A stretch of 64,000 nt of DNA from assembly GCA_031460455.1 (NCBI GenBank), contig JAVKTQ010000001.1, positions 62,001 to 126,000 on the forward strand, in the 5' to 3' direction. Within the stretch, counting starts at the first letter, position 1, and every line of letters begins with the position of its first letter. The position numbers were made by a program, and so were the translations under genes. Source of the DNA: Sporomusaceae bacterium (GTDB lineage Bacteria > Bacillota > Negativicutes > Sporomusales > UBA7701). The notes below the pieces were generated by a model. That model made no database searches. It had not been told where the DNA came from and saw only the letters and a program-made list of their open reading frames with translations. Shown here piece after piece: positions 53,570 through 61,643 of the stretch.

Positions 53570-53595
53570 AAAAATCCCGGCTGGCCGGGATTTTT
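53570..53595 (+). terminator. Rho-independent terminator before spoIIIAA
   Basis: AAAAATCCCGGC and GCCGGGATTTTT pair perfectly around TG, ending in five T. It insulates the spoIIIA operon, which therefore needs its own promoter in the next 64 bases. Confidence 0.93.
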
Positions 53596-53659
53596 GCTTT
53601 TCTGGCATAAAGTCGTTTTACCGCCAATATCTATGTAAAGAGAAAGGCGGGACAAAGAT

Positions 53660-54655
53660 ATGTCCTACAGCGCGGTGCTAGGCAAAACGCTTTATCCGCT
53701 GCTGGCCGCGCCGCTGGCCGCCGCGCTCCGCGCCGCGCCGCCGGCTCTGCTGGCGCAGGCGGGCGAGGTCCGCGTCAGGGCCGGCCAACCGCTACTCATC
53801 GTTGCCGGCGATGGCGACGTATTCCTGGACGCCGCCGGTCGGCCGGCCGACCCGGCGAAAGCATACATCGTCAGCGGCGAGGATGTGGCCAAAACCCTGC
53901 AGATCGTCAGCCGCAATTCGCTCTATGCCTGCGAGGAGGAACTTCGTCAGGGGTTCCTGACGGTAGCCGGCGGCCACCGTATCGGTATCGCCGGGCAGGC
54001 GGTGCTGGCGGGCGGGGAGCTGAAAACCCTCAAACACATCAGCGCCCTCAACATCCGTCTGGCCAGGGAAATCCGCGGCGCCGCGGATGCGGTGATGCCA
54101 TACGCGGTAGCCGGTCCCCGCCGCGTGCTGAGCTGCCTCGTGATCTCGCCGCCTCGCTGCGGGAAAACCACCGTGCTCAGGGATATGGCGCGGCAGCTGA
54201 GCGGCGGCGTCGCCAGCCTCGGATTCGCCGGCGTGCAGGTCGGCATAGTCGACGAACGCTCCGAACTGGCCGCCTGCCGTGACGGCGTGCCGACGGCCGA
54301 CCTCGGGCCAAGGGTCGACGTGCTCGACGGCTGCCCTAAAGCGGTGGGGATGCTGATGCTCGTCCGGTCGATGGCGCCTCAGGCCATAATCACCGACGAA
54401 CTTGGTCGCGAGGCCGACGCGGCCGCCGTCCGCGAGGCCAGCCATGCCGGCGTCGCCGTCGTGGCCAGCGCCCACGGGCGCGATGCCGCCGATATCGCCG
54501 CCCGCCCTTTCATCGGGGAACTGATCGCCGACCGGGTGTTCGAACGCTACATAATTCTCGGCGACAAACCGACAGCCGGCACTGTGCGCGAAATCGCCGC
54601 CGCCGACGGCTCGGTTATCTATCGCCGGCCCGGAGGGATAAAAGCATGTGGTTAA
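53660..54655 (+). CDS. spoIIIAA: Stage III sporulation protein AA (ATPase)
   Basis: SpoIIIAA is the cytoplasmic ATPase of the SpoIIIA-SpoIIQ channel that links mother cell and forespore; it resembles type II/IV secretion ATPases. The 331-residue protein has an N-terminal domain with RVRAGQPLLIV and a P-loop PPRCGKTT (about 164-171, Lys169), followed by VDERSELAAC and TDELGREADAAAV. It is the first gene of a complete AA-AH operon, overlapping spoIIIAB by ten bases. In Bacillus the operon is sigma-E-controlled. Confidence 0.96.
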   Translation: MSYSAVLGKTLYPLLAAPLAAALRAAPPALLAQAGEVRVRAGQPLLIVAGDGDVFLDAAGRPADPAKAYIVSGEDVAKTLQIVSRNSLYACEEELRQGFLTVAGGHRIGIAGQAVLAGGELKTLKHISALNIRLAREIRGAADAVMPYAVAGPRRVLSCLVISPPRCGKTTVLRDMARQLSGGVASLGFAGVQVGIVDERSELAACRDGVPTADLGPRVDVLDGCPKAVGMLMLVRSMAPQAIITDELGREADAAAVREASHAGVAVVASAHGRDAADIAARPFIGELIADRVFERYIILGDKPTAGTVREIAAADGSVIYRRPGGIKACG

Positions 54656-55167
54656 AAATGCTCGGCAGCGCCATGGTCATCGCCGCCGGCGCCGGCCTCG
54701 GTTTCGGCCTGGCGCAGCGTTACAGCGAGCGGCCGCGGCAGCTTGGCCAACTGATCGGCGGTCTGACAGCGCTCGGCTCCTACGTAAATTACGCCGCCCT
54801 GCCGCTTGCCGAAGCATTGTCCCGTGCCGCCGGCGGCCTGAACAGTCCGGTGGGGGATTTCCTGCGGAGAGCGGCAGCCAACCTCGCCGACCGCGGCTGG
54901 CTTTCGCCGCGCGAGGCGCTGGAGGAAGCGCTGGCCGCCGGCGGGCGGCAGCTCGCCTGGGAGCGGCCGGAACGGGAAACGCTGCTGCTGTTTGGCGCCA
55001 ACCTAGGGGCGACCGGCCGCGAGGAGCAGCAGAAATACCTGGCGATGGTGCTGGAGGAGCTGCGGAGAATAGAACACGAAGCCCTGAGGCTGAGGGATCA
55101 GAACGTAAAAATGTATCGGTATCTGGGCGTATGCGGCGGACTCGCGACGGCGATACTGCTCGTCTGA
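54646..55167 (+). CDS. spoIIIAB: Stage III sporulation protein AB
   Basis: A 173-residue membrane protein of the SpoIIIA complex with similarity to GspF-type inner-membrane platform proteins. It has an N-terminal helix (MVIAAGAGLGFGLAQ) and a C-terminal helix (LGVCGGLATAILLV), and an amphipathic middle with NLGATGREEQQKYL. The ATG overlaps the end of spoIIIAA by ten bases; a GGAGGGAT site lies upstream inside that gene. Confidence 0.95.
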   Translation: MWLKMLGSAMVIAAGAGLGFGLAQRYSERPRQLGQLIGGLTALGSYVNYAALPLAEALSRAAGGLNSPVGDFLRRAAANLADRGWLSPREALEEALAAGGRQLAWERPERETLLLFGANLGATGREEQQKYLAMVLEELRRIEHEALRLRDQNVKMYRYLGVCGGLATAILLV

Positions 55168-55183
55168 GAAAGGAGCTTTGGCG

Positions 55184-55381
55184 ATGAATCTCGACCTATT
55201 GTTCAAGATAGCGGGGGTGGGCATCCTGATCTCGGTCTTCCACACCGCCCTTAAGCAGGCGGGCAAGGAAGACATGGCCCATCTCTGCACCCTGGCCGGC
55301 TTCACCATCGTACTCTTCTGGGTGGTCCAGCTCCTCGGACAGCTGTTCACCACCGTGCAGACCGTCTTCAAGCTCTACTGA
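55184..55381 (+). CDS. spoIIIAC: Stage III sporulation protein AC
   Basis: A 65-residue, two-helix membrane subunit of the SpoIIIA channel. The IAGVGILISVFHTALKQAGK sequence, a helix followed by the conserved KQAGK(E) turn, is the family hallmark. I take the ATG at 55184, with AAAGGAGC at the right distance, instead of the TTG at 55178. Confidence 0.95.
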   Translation: MNLDLLFKIAGVGILISVFHTALKQAGKEDMAHLCTLAGFTIVLFWVVQLLGQLFTTVQTVFKLY

Positions 55382-55392
55382 GGGCGGCCGGC

Positions 55393-55779
55393 ATGGAAAT
55401 TATCCAGATCGTCGGCCTGGGCTTCATCGTCACCCTCCTCATCCTGATAATCCGCAGCCAGCGGCCGGAAATAGCCGTCCAGATCAGCATCACCATGGCG
55501 ACGGTGATCTTCCTCCTGGTGCTGGCAAAAATCGAGGTTGTCCTCAACCTGTTCCGCGACCTGGCGGACAAGGCCAGCGTCAGCCAGATGTACCTTAACA
55601 CAATCCTGAAAATCATCGGCATCGCCTATATCACCGAATTCGGGGCCCAGGTCTGCCGCGACGCCGGCGAAGGGGCGATCGCCGGCAAGATAGAGTTCGC
55701 CGGCAAAGTGCTCGTTATGGTCCTGGCCATCCCGATCATTGCCCTGGTACTGGAAACGATCGTCCGACTCATTCCCTGA
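55393..55779 (+). CDS. spoIIIAD: Stage III sporulation protein AD
   Basis: A 128-residue membrane protein with three or four helices; the C-terminal YITEFGAQVCRDAGEGAIAG segment (given to mark the position) is typical of SpoIIIAD. It resembles two fused SpoIIIAC-like units. Gaps of 11 bases on both sides show a tight operon. Confidence 0.95.
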   Translation: MEIIQIVGLGFIVTLLILIIRSQRPEIAVQISITMATVIFLLVLAKIEVVLNLFRDLADKASVSQMYLNTILKIIGIAYITEFGAQVCRDAGEGAIAGKIEFAGKVLVMVLAIPIIALVLETIVRLIP

Positions 55780-55790
55780 AGGTGGCCGCA

Positions 55791-56942
55791 ATGAGAATCG
55801 TGCTGACAGTGGCGCTCCTATGCCTTTTCCTCCTGGCCCCGGTCCAAGCCGCCCCCGGCGAAGCAGCCGGGGAGCTGGCGGACGCGATATCCCTCGACGA
55901 AGTCAACAGCTTCATCGGAAAAATAAACCGCGAACTTAATGAGGATATCCCGCTTTTAAGCGGCGAGACAATCCGCGGCATCGCCGCCCGCGGCTTCTCC
56001 CTCGACTGGGAGAGCGTCAAACAGAATACGGTTGCCCGGCTGTTCAAGGAACTGGCCGCCAACGCTCACCTCATGGGCAAGCTGCTCTTCCTCGCCGTGC
56101 TCTGCGCTCTGCTGCAGAACCTGCAGAATTCGTTCGAGCATTCGGCCATTTCCTTGCTGGCCTACAGCATCTGCTATATCTTCCTGGCCGTCATCGCCCT
56201 GACCGCTTTCTACAACGCCATGGCCCTCGCCCGTGACACGGTCGGCAACATGGTCGGTTTCATGGAAGCGCTCCTGCCGCTGCTCATATCGCTGCTGGCC
56301 GGGGTCGGCGCCGTTACCACCGCAGCTCTGTTCACACCCCTGATGCTGTTCGTCGTCAGCACGGTCAGCATCGTCGTCAAGGACGTGGTCCTGCCGCTTT
56401 TTTTCCTGGCCGCTGTGCTGCAATGCGTCAATTTTCTGTCCGACAGATACCAGGTCAGCAACCTGTGCGGCCTCTTCCGCCAGGGCGGTATGGTGGTGCT
56501 GGGGCTGACCATGGTGGTTTTCGTCGGCGTCATCACCGTCCAGGGAGTAGCCGGCGGCGTCGCCGACGGGGTGGCGCTGCGCACCGCCAAATATGCGACC
56601 GCCACCTTCATCCCCGTCGTCGGCAAGATGTTCGCCGACACGGTGGAAATGGTGATGGGGGCGTCGCTGCTGCTCAAAAACGCCATCGGCCTGTTCGGCA
56701 TCGCCACTGTACTTACCCTCTGCGCCCTGCCGCTCATAAAATTAGCGTCGCTCATATTTGTGATCAAGCTCGCCGGGGCGCTGGTCCAGCCGATGGGCGA
56801 CGAGAAGATGGCCAAATGCCTCGACGGCATGGGCGATAACCTGCTGCTCGTTTTCGGTGGCGTGCTGGCGGTGGCGGTCATGTTTTTCCTGACAATCACG
56901 ATGATCATCGGTGTCGGCAGCATGACGATGATGCTTAGATAG
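55791..56942 (+). CDS. spoIIIAE: Stage III sporulation protein AE
   Basis: The largest channel membrane subunit, 383 residues, with a cleavable-looking signal peptide (LTVALLCLFLLAPVQA), a short extracytoplasmic region and about seven helices from residue 90 on. I choose the ATG at 55791, with AAGGTGG six bases upstream, over the in-frame GTG at 55782. Conserved segments such as KYATATFIPVVGKMFADTVE and the final GSMTMMLR support the family assignment. Confidence 0.95.
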   Translation: MRIVLTVALLCLFLLAPVQAAPGEAAGELADAISLDEVNSFIGKINRELNEDIPLLSGETIRGIAARGFSLDWESVKQNTVARLFKELAANAHLMGKLLFLAVLCALLQNLQNSFEHSAISLLAYSICYIFLAVIALTAFYNAMALARDTVGNMVGFMEALLPLLISLLAGVGAVTTAALFTPLMLFVVSTVSIVVKDVVLPLFFLAAVLQCVNFLSDRYQVSNLCGLFRQGGMVVLGLTMVVFVGVITVQGVAGGVADGVALRTAKYATATFIPVVGKMFADTVEMVMGASLLLKNAIGLFGIATVLTLCALPLIKLASLIFVIKLAGALVQPMGDEKMAKCLDGMGDNLLLVFGGVLAVAVMFFLTITMIIGVGSMTMMLR

Positions 56943-56957
56943 GGGAGGGGGAGAGCC

Positions 56958-57551
56958 TTGCTGGCGGCCGTAACCGACTGGGTGAGAAATATCGTCATGG
57001 TCGTCCTGTTCGCCTCCTTCCTCGAACTGCTTCTGCCGTCGAGCGGTATGCAGCGGTTCGTGCGGGTGATAATGGGGCTGCTGATCCTGCTCGCCATCCT
57101 CGGCCCTGTCGTCGATATCCTTCAAAGCCGCGACGTTCCGGAAGTGCCGGCGCTCGCCGGTCAGAGCGGACCGGCCGCGGACAGGGTGCGGAGCGGCGCG
57201 GAAGCCGTCGTCCGCGAACGCGACCGGCTGGCGGTGGAGCATTATCGCAAAGACCTCGCCCGGCAGATACGGGCGGTGGCGGTCTCCGTCGACGGCGTCG
57301 CCGACGCGCGGGTCGCGGTCGAACTGGCGAATGATGCCGGCGGACGGACCGGCGTCCTCGGTAAAGTCACTGTCTATGTCCTGCCGGGGCTGACCGCCAA
57401 CGACAGGAAAGTAGCGAGAATTTCCCTAGGCAAGGGCGGCGAGGCGCGGACGGCCGAACTGCGGCCGGCGCTCCGCGACAAGATTGTCCGCACCGTGTGC
57501 GAGCTTTACCAACTGTCGGCGGCCCAGGTAGAAGTGGCGAAAATGAATTGA
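56958..57551 (+). CDS. spoIIIAF: Stage III sporulation protein AF
   Basis: A 197-residue protein with two N-terminal membrane helices (about 10-30 and 35-52) and an extracytoplasmic domain of the ring-building type found in SpoIIIAF-AH (DARVAVELANDAGG region). The family signature WVRNIVMVVLFASFLELLLP begins at residue 8. It starts at TTG 56958 behind GGGGAGGGGG. No upstream ATG fits. Confidence 0.93.
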   Translation: MLAAVTDWVRNIVMVVLFASFLELLLPSSGMQRFVRVIMGLLILLAILGPVVDILQSRDVPEVPALAGQSGPAADRVRSGAEAVVRERDRLAVEHYRKDLARQIRAVAVSVDGVADARVAVELANDAGGRTGVLGKVTVYVLPGLTANDRKVARISLGKGGEARTAELRPALRDKIVRTVCELYQLSAAQVEVAKMN

Positions 57552-57567
57552 GGAGGGGGGAATGGCG

Positions 57568-58170
57568 ATGAGCGTTTTGGGAGAACTGATGACAACGACG
57601 AAAAAGGTGTGGCCGCCGAGGCTTATGAAAGAGGGGGTCTTAAGTCCGCGGCTCCTGTTCCTCGGCCTTGTCGGCGTTATGCTCCTCGTTTTCGGCAGCA
57701 TGTACGAAACCCAGCCGGCTAGGCCGCAGCAACTCGCGCCGGCCGAGCCGTCCAGGAGCGTGACGGCGCCCCGCAGCTACGAGGAAGCGCTGGAAGTCAA
57801 GCTCGCCAACCTGCTCTCCCAGGTAAAAGGCGCCGGCTCGGTCGCTGTCAGCATAACCCTCGAAAGCGGCCTCACCCAGGAATACGCCCGGAACACCGTC
57901 CGCGAAAGCCGAACCATCCAGGAGCGCGATACCTCGGGCGGCGTGCGGACGACCACCGAAAACAAGGAAAGCGATCAGGTGTTGCTTGGCCGCGAAAACG
58001 GCATCGATCGCCCGGTTATGGTGCGGGAAACAAAGCCGGCGGTTAAAGGCGTGCTGGTGATCGCCGAAGGAGCCGCCGACTCCGCGGTGAAAGCCAGCCT
58101 TACCAGAGCGGTCGAAGCCGGCCTCGGCCTCCCGCCCTATAAGATTACCGTACTACCGCAGCGAAAGTGA
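57568..58170 (+). CDS. spoIIIAG: Stage III sporulation protein AG
   Basis: SpoIIIAG forms a large ring in the intermembrane space of the sporulating cell and resembles secretin-ring proteins. The 200-residue protein has one membrane helix (about 25-45, LFLGLVGVMLLVFGS) and a ring-building domain with LANLLSQVKGAGSVAVSITL as its start. The ATG at 57568 is nine bases after GGAGGGGGG and is preferred over 57562, which is too close to it. Confidence 0.94.
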   Translation: MSVLGELMTTTKKVWPPRLMKEGVLSPRLLFLGLVGVMLLVFGSMYETQPARPQQLAPAEPSRSVTAPRSYEEALEVKLANLLSQVKGAGSVAVSITLESGLTQEYARNTVRESRTIQERDTSGGVRTTTENKESDQVLLGRENGIDRPVMVRETKPAVKGVLVIAEGAADSAVKASLTRAVEAGLGLPPYKITVLPQRK

Positions 58171-58182
58171 GGTGAGACCGCG

Positions 58183-58710
58183 ATGAGAGTGCTGCTGCTG
58201 AGGAAAGCGGGGCGCCTGTTGACAACCGTCGTCGGCATCGTCGCCGTGCTGACCGTTGTGTTTGCCGTGTATGCCTACGGGCGCGAATACCGCAGCGCCA
58301 GGGTCGACCGTTCCAACGCCCTGCAGGTTATCAGGCCGGTCGCCGAACAGGCCGCACCCGCCGTCAGCGACTTCTACACCGAATACCGCCTGGAGCGCGA
58401 CAGGGTGCGGAGCGAACGCTCCGACCTGCTGCGCGAGGCTCTGAAAACCGCCAAGACCGACGACTCGCGGCAAAAAGCCCAGGACGCCGTGCTCAAACTG
58501 GTAATGGAGAAGCAACGGGAATCGGAAATGGAGAACCTCATCAAGGCACGGGGCTTTGCCGACGCGCTGGTGTTCGTACGCGATAACAACGTCAGCGCCG
58601 TGGTCAAGACGCAGACCTTAAGCCGGGAAGAGGTCATGCAGGTTGCCGACGTCATCGGCCGGGTGAGCGGAGCTAAGCCCGAGGACATAACGATCAGCGC
58701 GAAGCCTTAA
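58183..58710 (+). CDS. spoIIIAH: Stage III sporulation protein AH
   Basis: SpoIIIAH is the mother-cell partner that binds forespore SpoIIQ, and has a YscJ/FliF-like ring domain. The 175-residue protein has one N-terminal helix (about 12-32) and the conserved ring domain from residue 95 to the end (ARGFADALVFVRDNNVSAVV, and VADVIGRVSGAKPEDITI). A GAGGTGAGA site precedes the ATG. It ends the operon, with a terminator immediately after. Confidence 0.94.
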   Translation: MRVLLLRKAGRLLTTVVGIVAVLTVVFAVYAYGREYRSARVDRSNALQVIRPVAEQAAPAVSDFYTEYRLERDRVRSERSDLLREALKTAKTDDSRQKAQDAVLKLVMEKQRESEMENLIKARGFADALVFVRDNNVSAVVKTQTLSREEVMQVADVIGRVSGAKPEDITISAKP

Positions 58711-58713
58711 TAG

Positions 58714-58741
58714 AAAAGCTGTCCGCATCGGACAGCTTTTT
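58714..58741 (+). terminator. Rho-independent terminator after the spoIIIA operon
   Basis: AAAAGCTGTCC and GGACAGCTTTT pair perfectly over 11 bp around GCATC, continuing into a fifth T. Confidence 0.95.
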
Positions 58742-58770
58742 CAGTTGACGATAAAGTCTTACACACCGCC

Positions 58771-58822
58771 AGACCTTTCCGCGCACTTATATTTGCTAAG
58801 AAGCGGAAAAGTCTGGTATAAT
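58771..58822 (+). promoter_or_regulatory. Promoter of the asp23 operon with flanking inverted repeat
   Basis: TTGCTA (58793-58798) and an extended -10, TGG-TATAAT (58817-58822), are spaced by 18 bases. A 12-bp inverted repeat with one mismatch, AGAC-TTTCCGC at 58771-58782 and GCGGAAAAGTCT at 58803-58814, encloses the -35 element. The start codon is about 70 bases downstream, leaving a longer untranslated leader in which I see nothing else. Confidence 0.6.
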
Positions 58823-58891
58823 AATTCAGAGTTATAATGTGTCGCAAAAGCCAATATATTTGTTCTAACCAGGACGAAAGGGAGAGCGGCG

Positions 58892-59287
58892 ATGGATAAG
58901 AAACTCGAGAGGACTGAACATAACGATGTCGGCTCGATTCGGATCGCCGACGAGGTCGTGGGTATAATCGCCGGCATGGCGGCCACGGAAGTTCCAGGGG
59001 TGGCCGGTATGAGCGGCGGCCTGGTGGGCGGCATCGCCGAAATGCTCGGCAAACGCAACCTGTCGAAAGGCGTGAAGGTGGAAGTCGGCGAACGCGAAGC
59101 CGCCGTCGATCTGTTCATCATCGCCGAGTATGGGGTGCGTATCCCCGATGTGGCTCTCCAGGTCCAGGAGAACGTGAAGCGGGCTATAGAATCGATGACC
59201 GGCCTCGATGTCGTAGAGGTCAACATCCACGTCCAGGGGGTCGGATTCGCCCCCGAAGCCAAGGACGAAGACGTTCGCGTCCGCTAG
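58892..59287 (+). CDS. Asp23/Gls24-family alkaline-shock-like protein
   Basis: A 131-residue Asp23-family protein (GSIRIADEVVGIIAGMAATEVPGV at its N-terminus, given as endpoints GSIRIAD and EVPGV; LFIIAEYGVRIPDVALQVQ later). In staphylococci Asp23 is held at the membrane by AmaP and is linked to cell-envelope stress. The two following genes, AmaP-like and DUF2273, form the same module. In B. subtilis the equivalent gene (yqhY) stands between accBC and nusB; accBC is missing here. Confidence 0.93.
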   Translation: MDKKLERTEHNDVGSIRIADEVVGIIAGMAATEVPGVAGMSGGLVGGIAEMLGKRNLSKGVKVEVGEREAAVDLFIIAEYGVRIPDVALQVQENVKRAIESMTGLDVVEVNIHVQGVGFAPEAKDEDVRVR

Positions 59288-59299
59288 AAAGGAGCAATT

Positions 59300-59839
59300 A
59301 TGGGGATCTTCGACCGGATCATCCTTTCAATCTACACCTTCCTGCTCGCCTTCCTGTCGCTGGGCGTAATCCTCATCTCGCTCCGCCTCGTTTCTTTGGA
59401 GCAGGTGCGGACAAGCATCTCGCTTATTTACGGGCAATGGGAGGCCGGCATGGTTGCCGCCGTCTTCCTGCTGGTCAGTATCAGGCTGCTGCTGGCAGGG
59501 CTGCGTTCGCGGGGCAGCGGCAATACCATTATCCACCACAACGAGATGGGCGACATCCACATCTCGCTCAAAGCGGTGGAAAACCTCGTCGAAAAGGCCG
59601 CCCGTCACGTGCGCGGCGTCAGAGGCGTCAAGGTAGTGGCAAGCCATACCTCGGCCGGTCTGGGTCTTCGGATCAAGGCCGTCATCAGTCCCGAAGGCAA
59701 CATCCCGACCGTCACCGCCGAAATCCAGCAGCGGGTGAGCGACTATGTAAAGAGCACCGTGGGCGTTGACCTGGCTGATATGCATATCTTCGTCGAAAAC
59801 ATTTCCAATGACTTCAAATCCAAGCATCGGGTGGAATAG
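59300..59839 (+). CDS. amaP: AmaP-like alkaline-shock response membrane anchor
   Basis: A 179-residue protein with two N-terminal membrane helices (about 6-28 and 45-68) followed by an Asp23-like soluble domain (HISLKAVENLVEKAARHVRG onward; first twenty residues). That is the AmaP layout: a membrane anchor that recruits Asp23. It lies 12 bases after the Asp23 gene and 12 bases before the DUF2273 gene. AAAGGAGC precedes the ATG. Confidence 0.9.
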   Translation: MGIFDRIILSIYTFLLAFLSLGVILISLRLVSLEQVRTSISLIYGQWEAGMVAAVFLLVSIRLLLAGLRSRGSGNTIIHHNEMGDIHISLKAVENLVEKAARHVRGVRGVKVVASHTSAGLGLRIKAVISPEGNIPTVTAEIQQRVSDYVKSTVGVDLADMHIFVENISNDFKSKHRVE

Positions 59840-59851
59840 GAGGGTGGCTTC

Positions 59852-60079
59852 GTGGACCGCAAGCTGATTGAGGAAATCTGGCAGCATCACAGCGGCAAGA
59901 TCGTCGGCGTGACGATCGGCTTCACCCTCGGGGTACTTATCATCATTTTCGGCTTTTTCCAGACCATCTTCGTCCTGCTGTGCGTGATCACCGGCTACAT
60001 AGTCGGCAAACGCATCGACGAAAAAGAAGATATCATGGACATTTTGGACAAGCTATTACCGCCGGGATACCACAGGTAA
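59852..60079 (+). CDS. DUF2273-family small membrane protein
   Basis: A 75-residue protein with two membrane helices joined by a short loop (GFTLGVLIIIFGFFQTIFVL is the first one) and an acidic tail (GKRIDEKEDIMDILDKLLP). It matches the DUF2273 family found together with Asp23 and AmaP. It starts at GTG 59852 behind AGGAGGGTGG. Function unknown. Confidence 0.87.
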   Translation: MDRKLIEEIWQHHSGKIVGVTIGFTLGVLIIIFGFFQTIFVLLCVITGYIVGKRIDEKEDIMDILDKLLPPGYHR

Positions 60080-60098
60080 AAGAAGCGGAGGACGAAGC

Positions 60099-60512
60099 AT
60101 GAGCCGCAGGAAGGCCAGGGAAATGGCCCTGCAGACGCTATATCAACTTGATTTCAACGCCACCGAACCCGAACAGGCGCTCACAGCCGCCGTCGAAGAG
60201 GCCGGCGAACCGGACGTCAAAACCAAGGCTTACGCCTGGGAACTGGTCAGCGGGGCGACGGCCAACCGCGCCGCCATCGACGAGATAATTGTCGGCGCGT
60301 CGGCCGAATGGAAGCTCGACCGCATGGCCAGCGTCGACCGCAATATCGCCCGCATCGCCATCTACGAGATGCGGTTCGGCAGCGAGCCGCTTACCCCCAA
60401 CGTAATCATCAACGAGGCGGTGGAACTCGCCAAGACTTTCGGCACGGAGGAATCCAGCCGGTTCGTCAACGGCATCCTCGGCTCGCTGGTCAAGAACAAG
60501 GGTGCGACATGA
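60099..60512 (+). CDS. nusB: Transcription antitermination factor NusB
   Basis: NusB binds boxA RNA with S10 to suppress termination in rRNA operons. The 137-residue helical protein has RRKAREMALQTLYQLDF at its start, SVDRNIARIAIYEM, and VIINEAVELAKTFGTEESSRF (last residues of the conserved C-terminal segment). The stop overlaps the TsaD-like gene by four bases. In many Firmicutes nusB is followed by folD or xseA; here two other genes intervene. Confidence 0.95.
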   Translation: MSRRKAREMALQTLYQLDFNATEPEQALTAAVEEAGEPDVKTKAYAWELVSGATANRAAIDEIIVGASAEWKLDRMASVDRNIARIAIYEMRFGSEPLTPNVIINEAVELAKTFGTEESSRFVNGILGSLVKNKGAT

Positions 60513-61450
60513 AACTCGTGCTCGGCATAGACACCAGCTGCTACACCACCTCGGTGGCCCTGATGGGCGTAGACGGCAGTCTGGTGGCCGACGAACGCCG
60601 CCCGCTGGCCGTCAAACCTGGGGGCAGGGGACTGGCGCAGTCGGAAATGGTTTATCAGCATACTCGGCACCTGCCGGAGCTTTTCGCCGCCGCCGCTGCC
60701 AACGCCGGCGGTCCGCTCGCTTTCGCGGCCGTCGCCGCATCCACCCAGCCCCGGTCGCTTCCGGAATCTTATATGCCGGCTTTCCTCGTAGGGGCAGGCT
60801 ATGCCCGGGTCATCGCCGTGGCACAGGCCGTGCCTTTTGTTTCTCTGAGCCATCAGGAAGGACACATCCTCGCCGGCGCATGGTCGGCCGGCGGTCCCGC
60901 CGCTGCGCGGTTCCTCGCCGTCCACGCCTCGGGCGGCACCACCGAAATCGCTCTCGTTACGCGCGAAGCAGCCGGACTTAAGGTGGAAGCCCTCGGCGGC
61001 ACGAGCGACATCGCCGCCGGGCAGCTTATCGACCGTATCGGCGTGGCTCTCGGCCTGCCATTTCCCGCCGGCCCCAGTCTGGAGGAACTCGCCCTCGCCG
61101 CCCAGGACATACCGGCCACCCTGCCGGTAGCAGTCAGAGGTCTGAAGCTTAGCTTCGCCGGTCCCGAGACCCAGGCGTTGCGCCTTCTTGCCAAAGGGGA
61201 TACTCCCGCAGCCGTCGCAGCCGGGGTGCAAAACTGTGTCGCCGACTCGCTGCTCGGGCTTTGCGAGGCGGCGATTGCAGCCACCGGCGCCGGCGCCATC
61301 CTGTTTGTCGGCGGCGTACTGGCCAACACCTACATACGTGCCCGCATCACCGCGACCCTTGGCGCCTCAGGCGTCAGCCTTCACTTTCCCGCAGCCCGCT
61401 ACAGCGGCGACAACGCCGTCGGCGCGGCCTGCCGCGCTCTTGTCCGCTAG
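60509..61450 (+). CDS. TsaD/Kae1-like paralogue (Gcp-fold protein)
   Basis: A 313-residue ASKHA-fold protein resembling TsaD, the tRNA t6A transferase. It keeps LGIDTSCYTTSVAL at the N-terminus, SHQEGHILAG (the HxxxH metal motif, about residues 113-117), VHASGGTTEIALV and FVGGVLANTYIR. Gaps in otherwise invariant TsaD regions, for example STQPRSLPESYMPAF where TsaD has a GPG-type segment, argue that it is a paralogue and not the essential TsaD. Its role is unknown. ATG 60509 overlaps nusB (ATGA). Confidence 0.82.
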   Translation: MKLVLGIDTSCYTTSVALMGVDGSLVADERRPLAVKPGGRGLAQSEMVYQHTRHLPELFAAAAANAGGPLAFAAVAASTQPRSLPESYMPAFLVGAGYARVIAVAQAVPFVSLSHQEGHILAGAWSAGGPAAARFLAVHASGGTTEIALVTREAAGLKVEALGGTSDIAAGQLIDRIGVALGLPFPAGPSLEELALAAQDIPATLPVAVRGLKLSFAGPETQALRLLAKGDTPAAVAAGVQNCVADSLLGLCEAAIAATGAGAILFVGGVLANTYIRARITATLGASGVSLHFPAARYSGDNAVGAACRALVR

Positions 61451-61505
61451 CACCACTTTTCCCGCCCCCGCATATGATAAACTAACATACGCGGAGGTGG
61501 CGGCG

Positions 61506-61643
61506 ATGCTGGTATACATTCTCGGTGGCGCGGTAATCGGGGCGGTCATCGGTCACTTGGTCCCGCCGGGCTCCATATTCTGGTTCGCGGTCGGCGCCGT
61601 CAGCGGCGCGCTGGTGCAGCGGTTCTGGGGCCGCAGATTCTGA
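61506..61643 (+). CDS. 45-residue small membrane protein
   Basis: The frame starting at ATG 61506 encodes a 45-residue protein with two glycine-rich hydrophobic segments (MLVYILGGAVIGAVIGHL and FWFAVGAVSGALVQRF) and an Arg-rich end. GCGGAGGTGG sits at the proper distance, much better than for any overlapping frame. The end of the ORF contributes to the stem of the following terminator. Function unknown. Confidence 0.6.
   Translation: MLVYILGGAVIGAVIGHLVPPGSIFWFAVGAVSGALVQRFWGRRF

Noticed and set aside
53604-53640. Possible sigma-E promoter upstream of spoIIIAA (GGCATAAA with CAATATCT or CTATGTAA)
   Set aside because: A promoter is expected between the terminator and spoIIIAA, but the -10 agrees with the sigma-E consensus at too few positions to call it.
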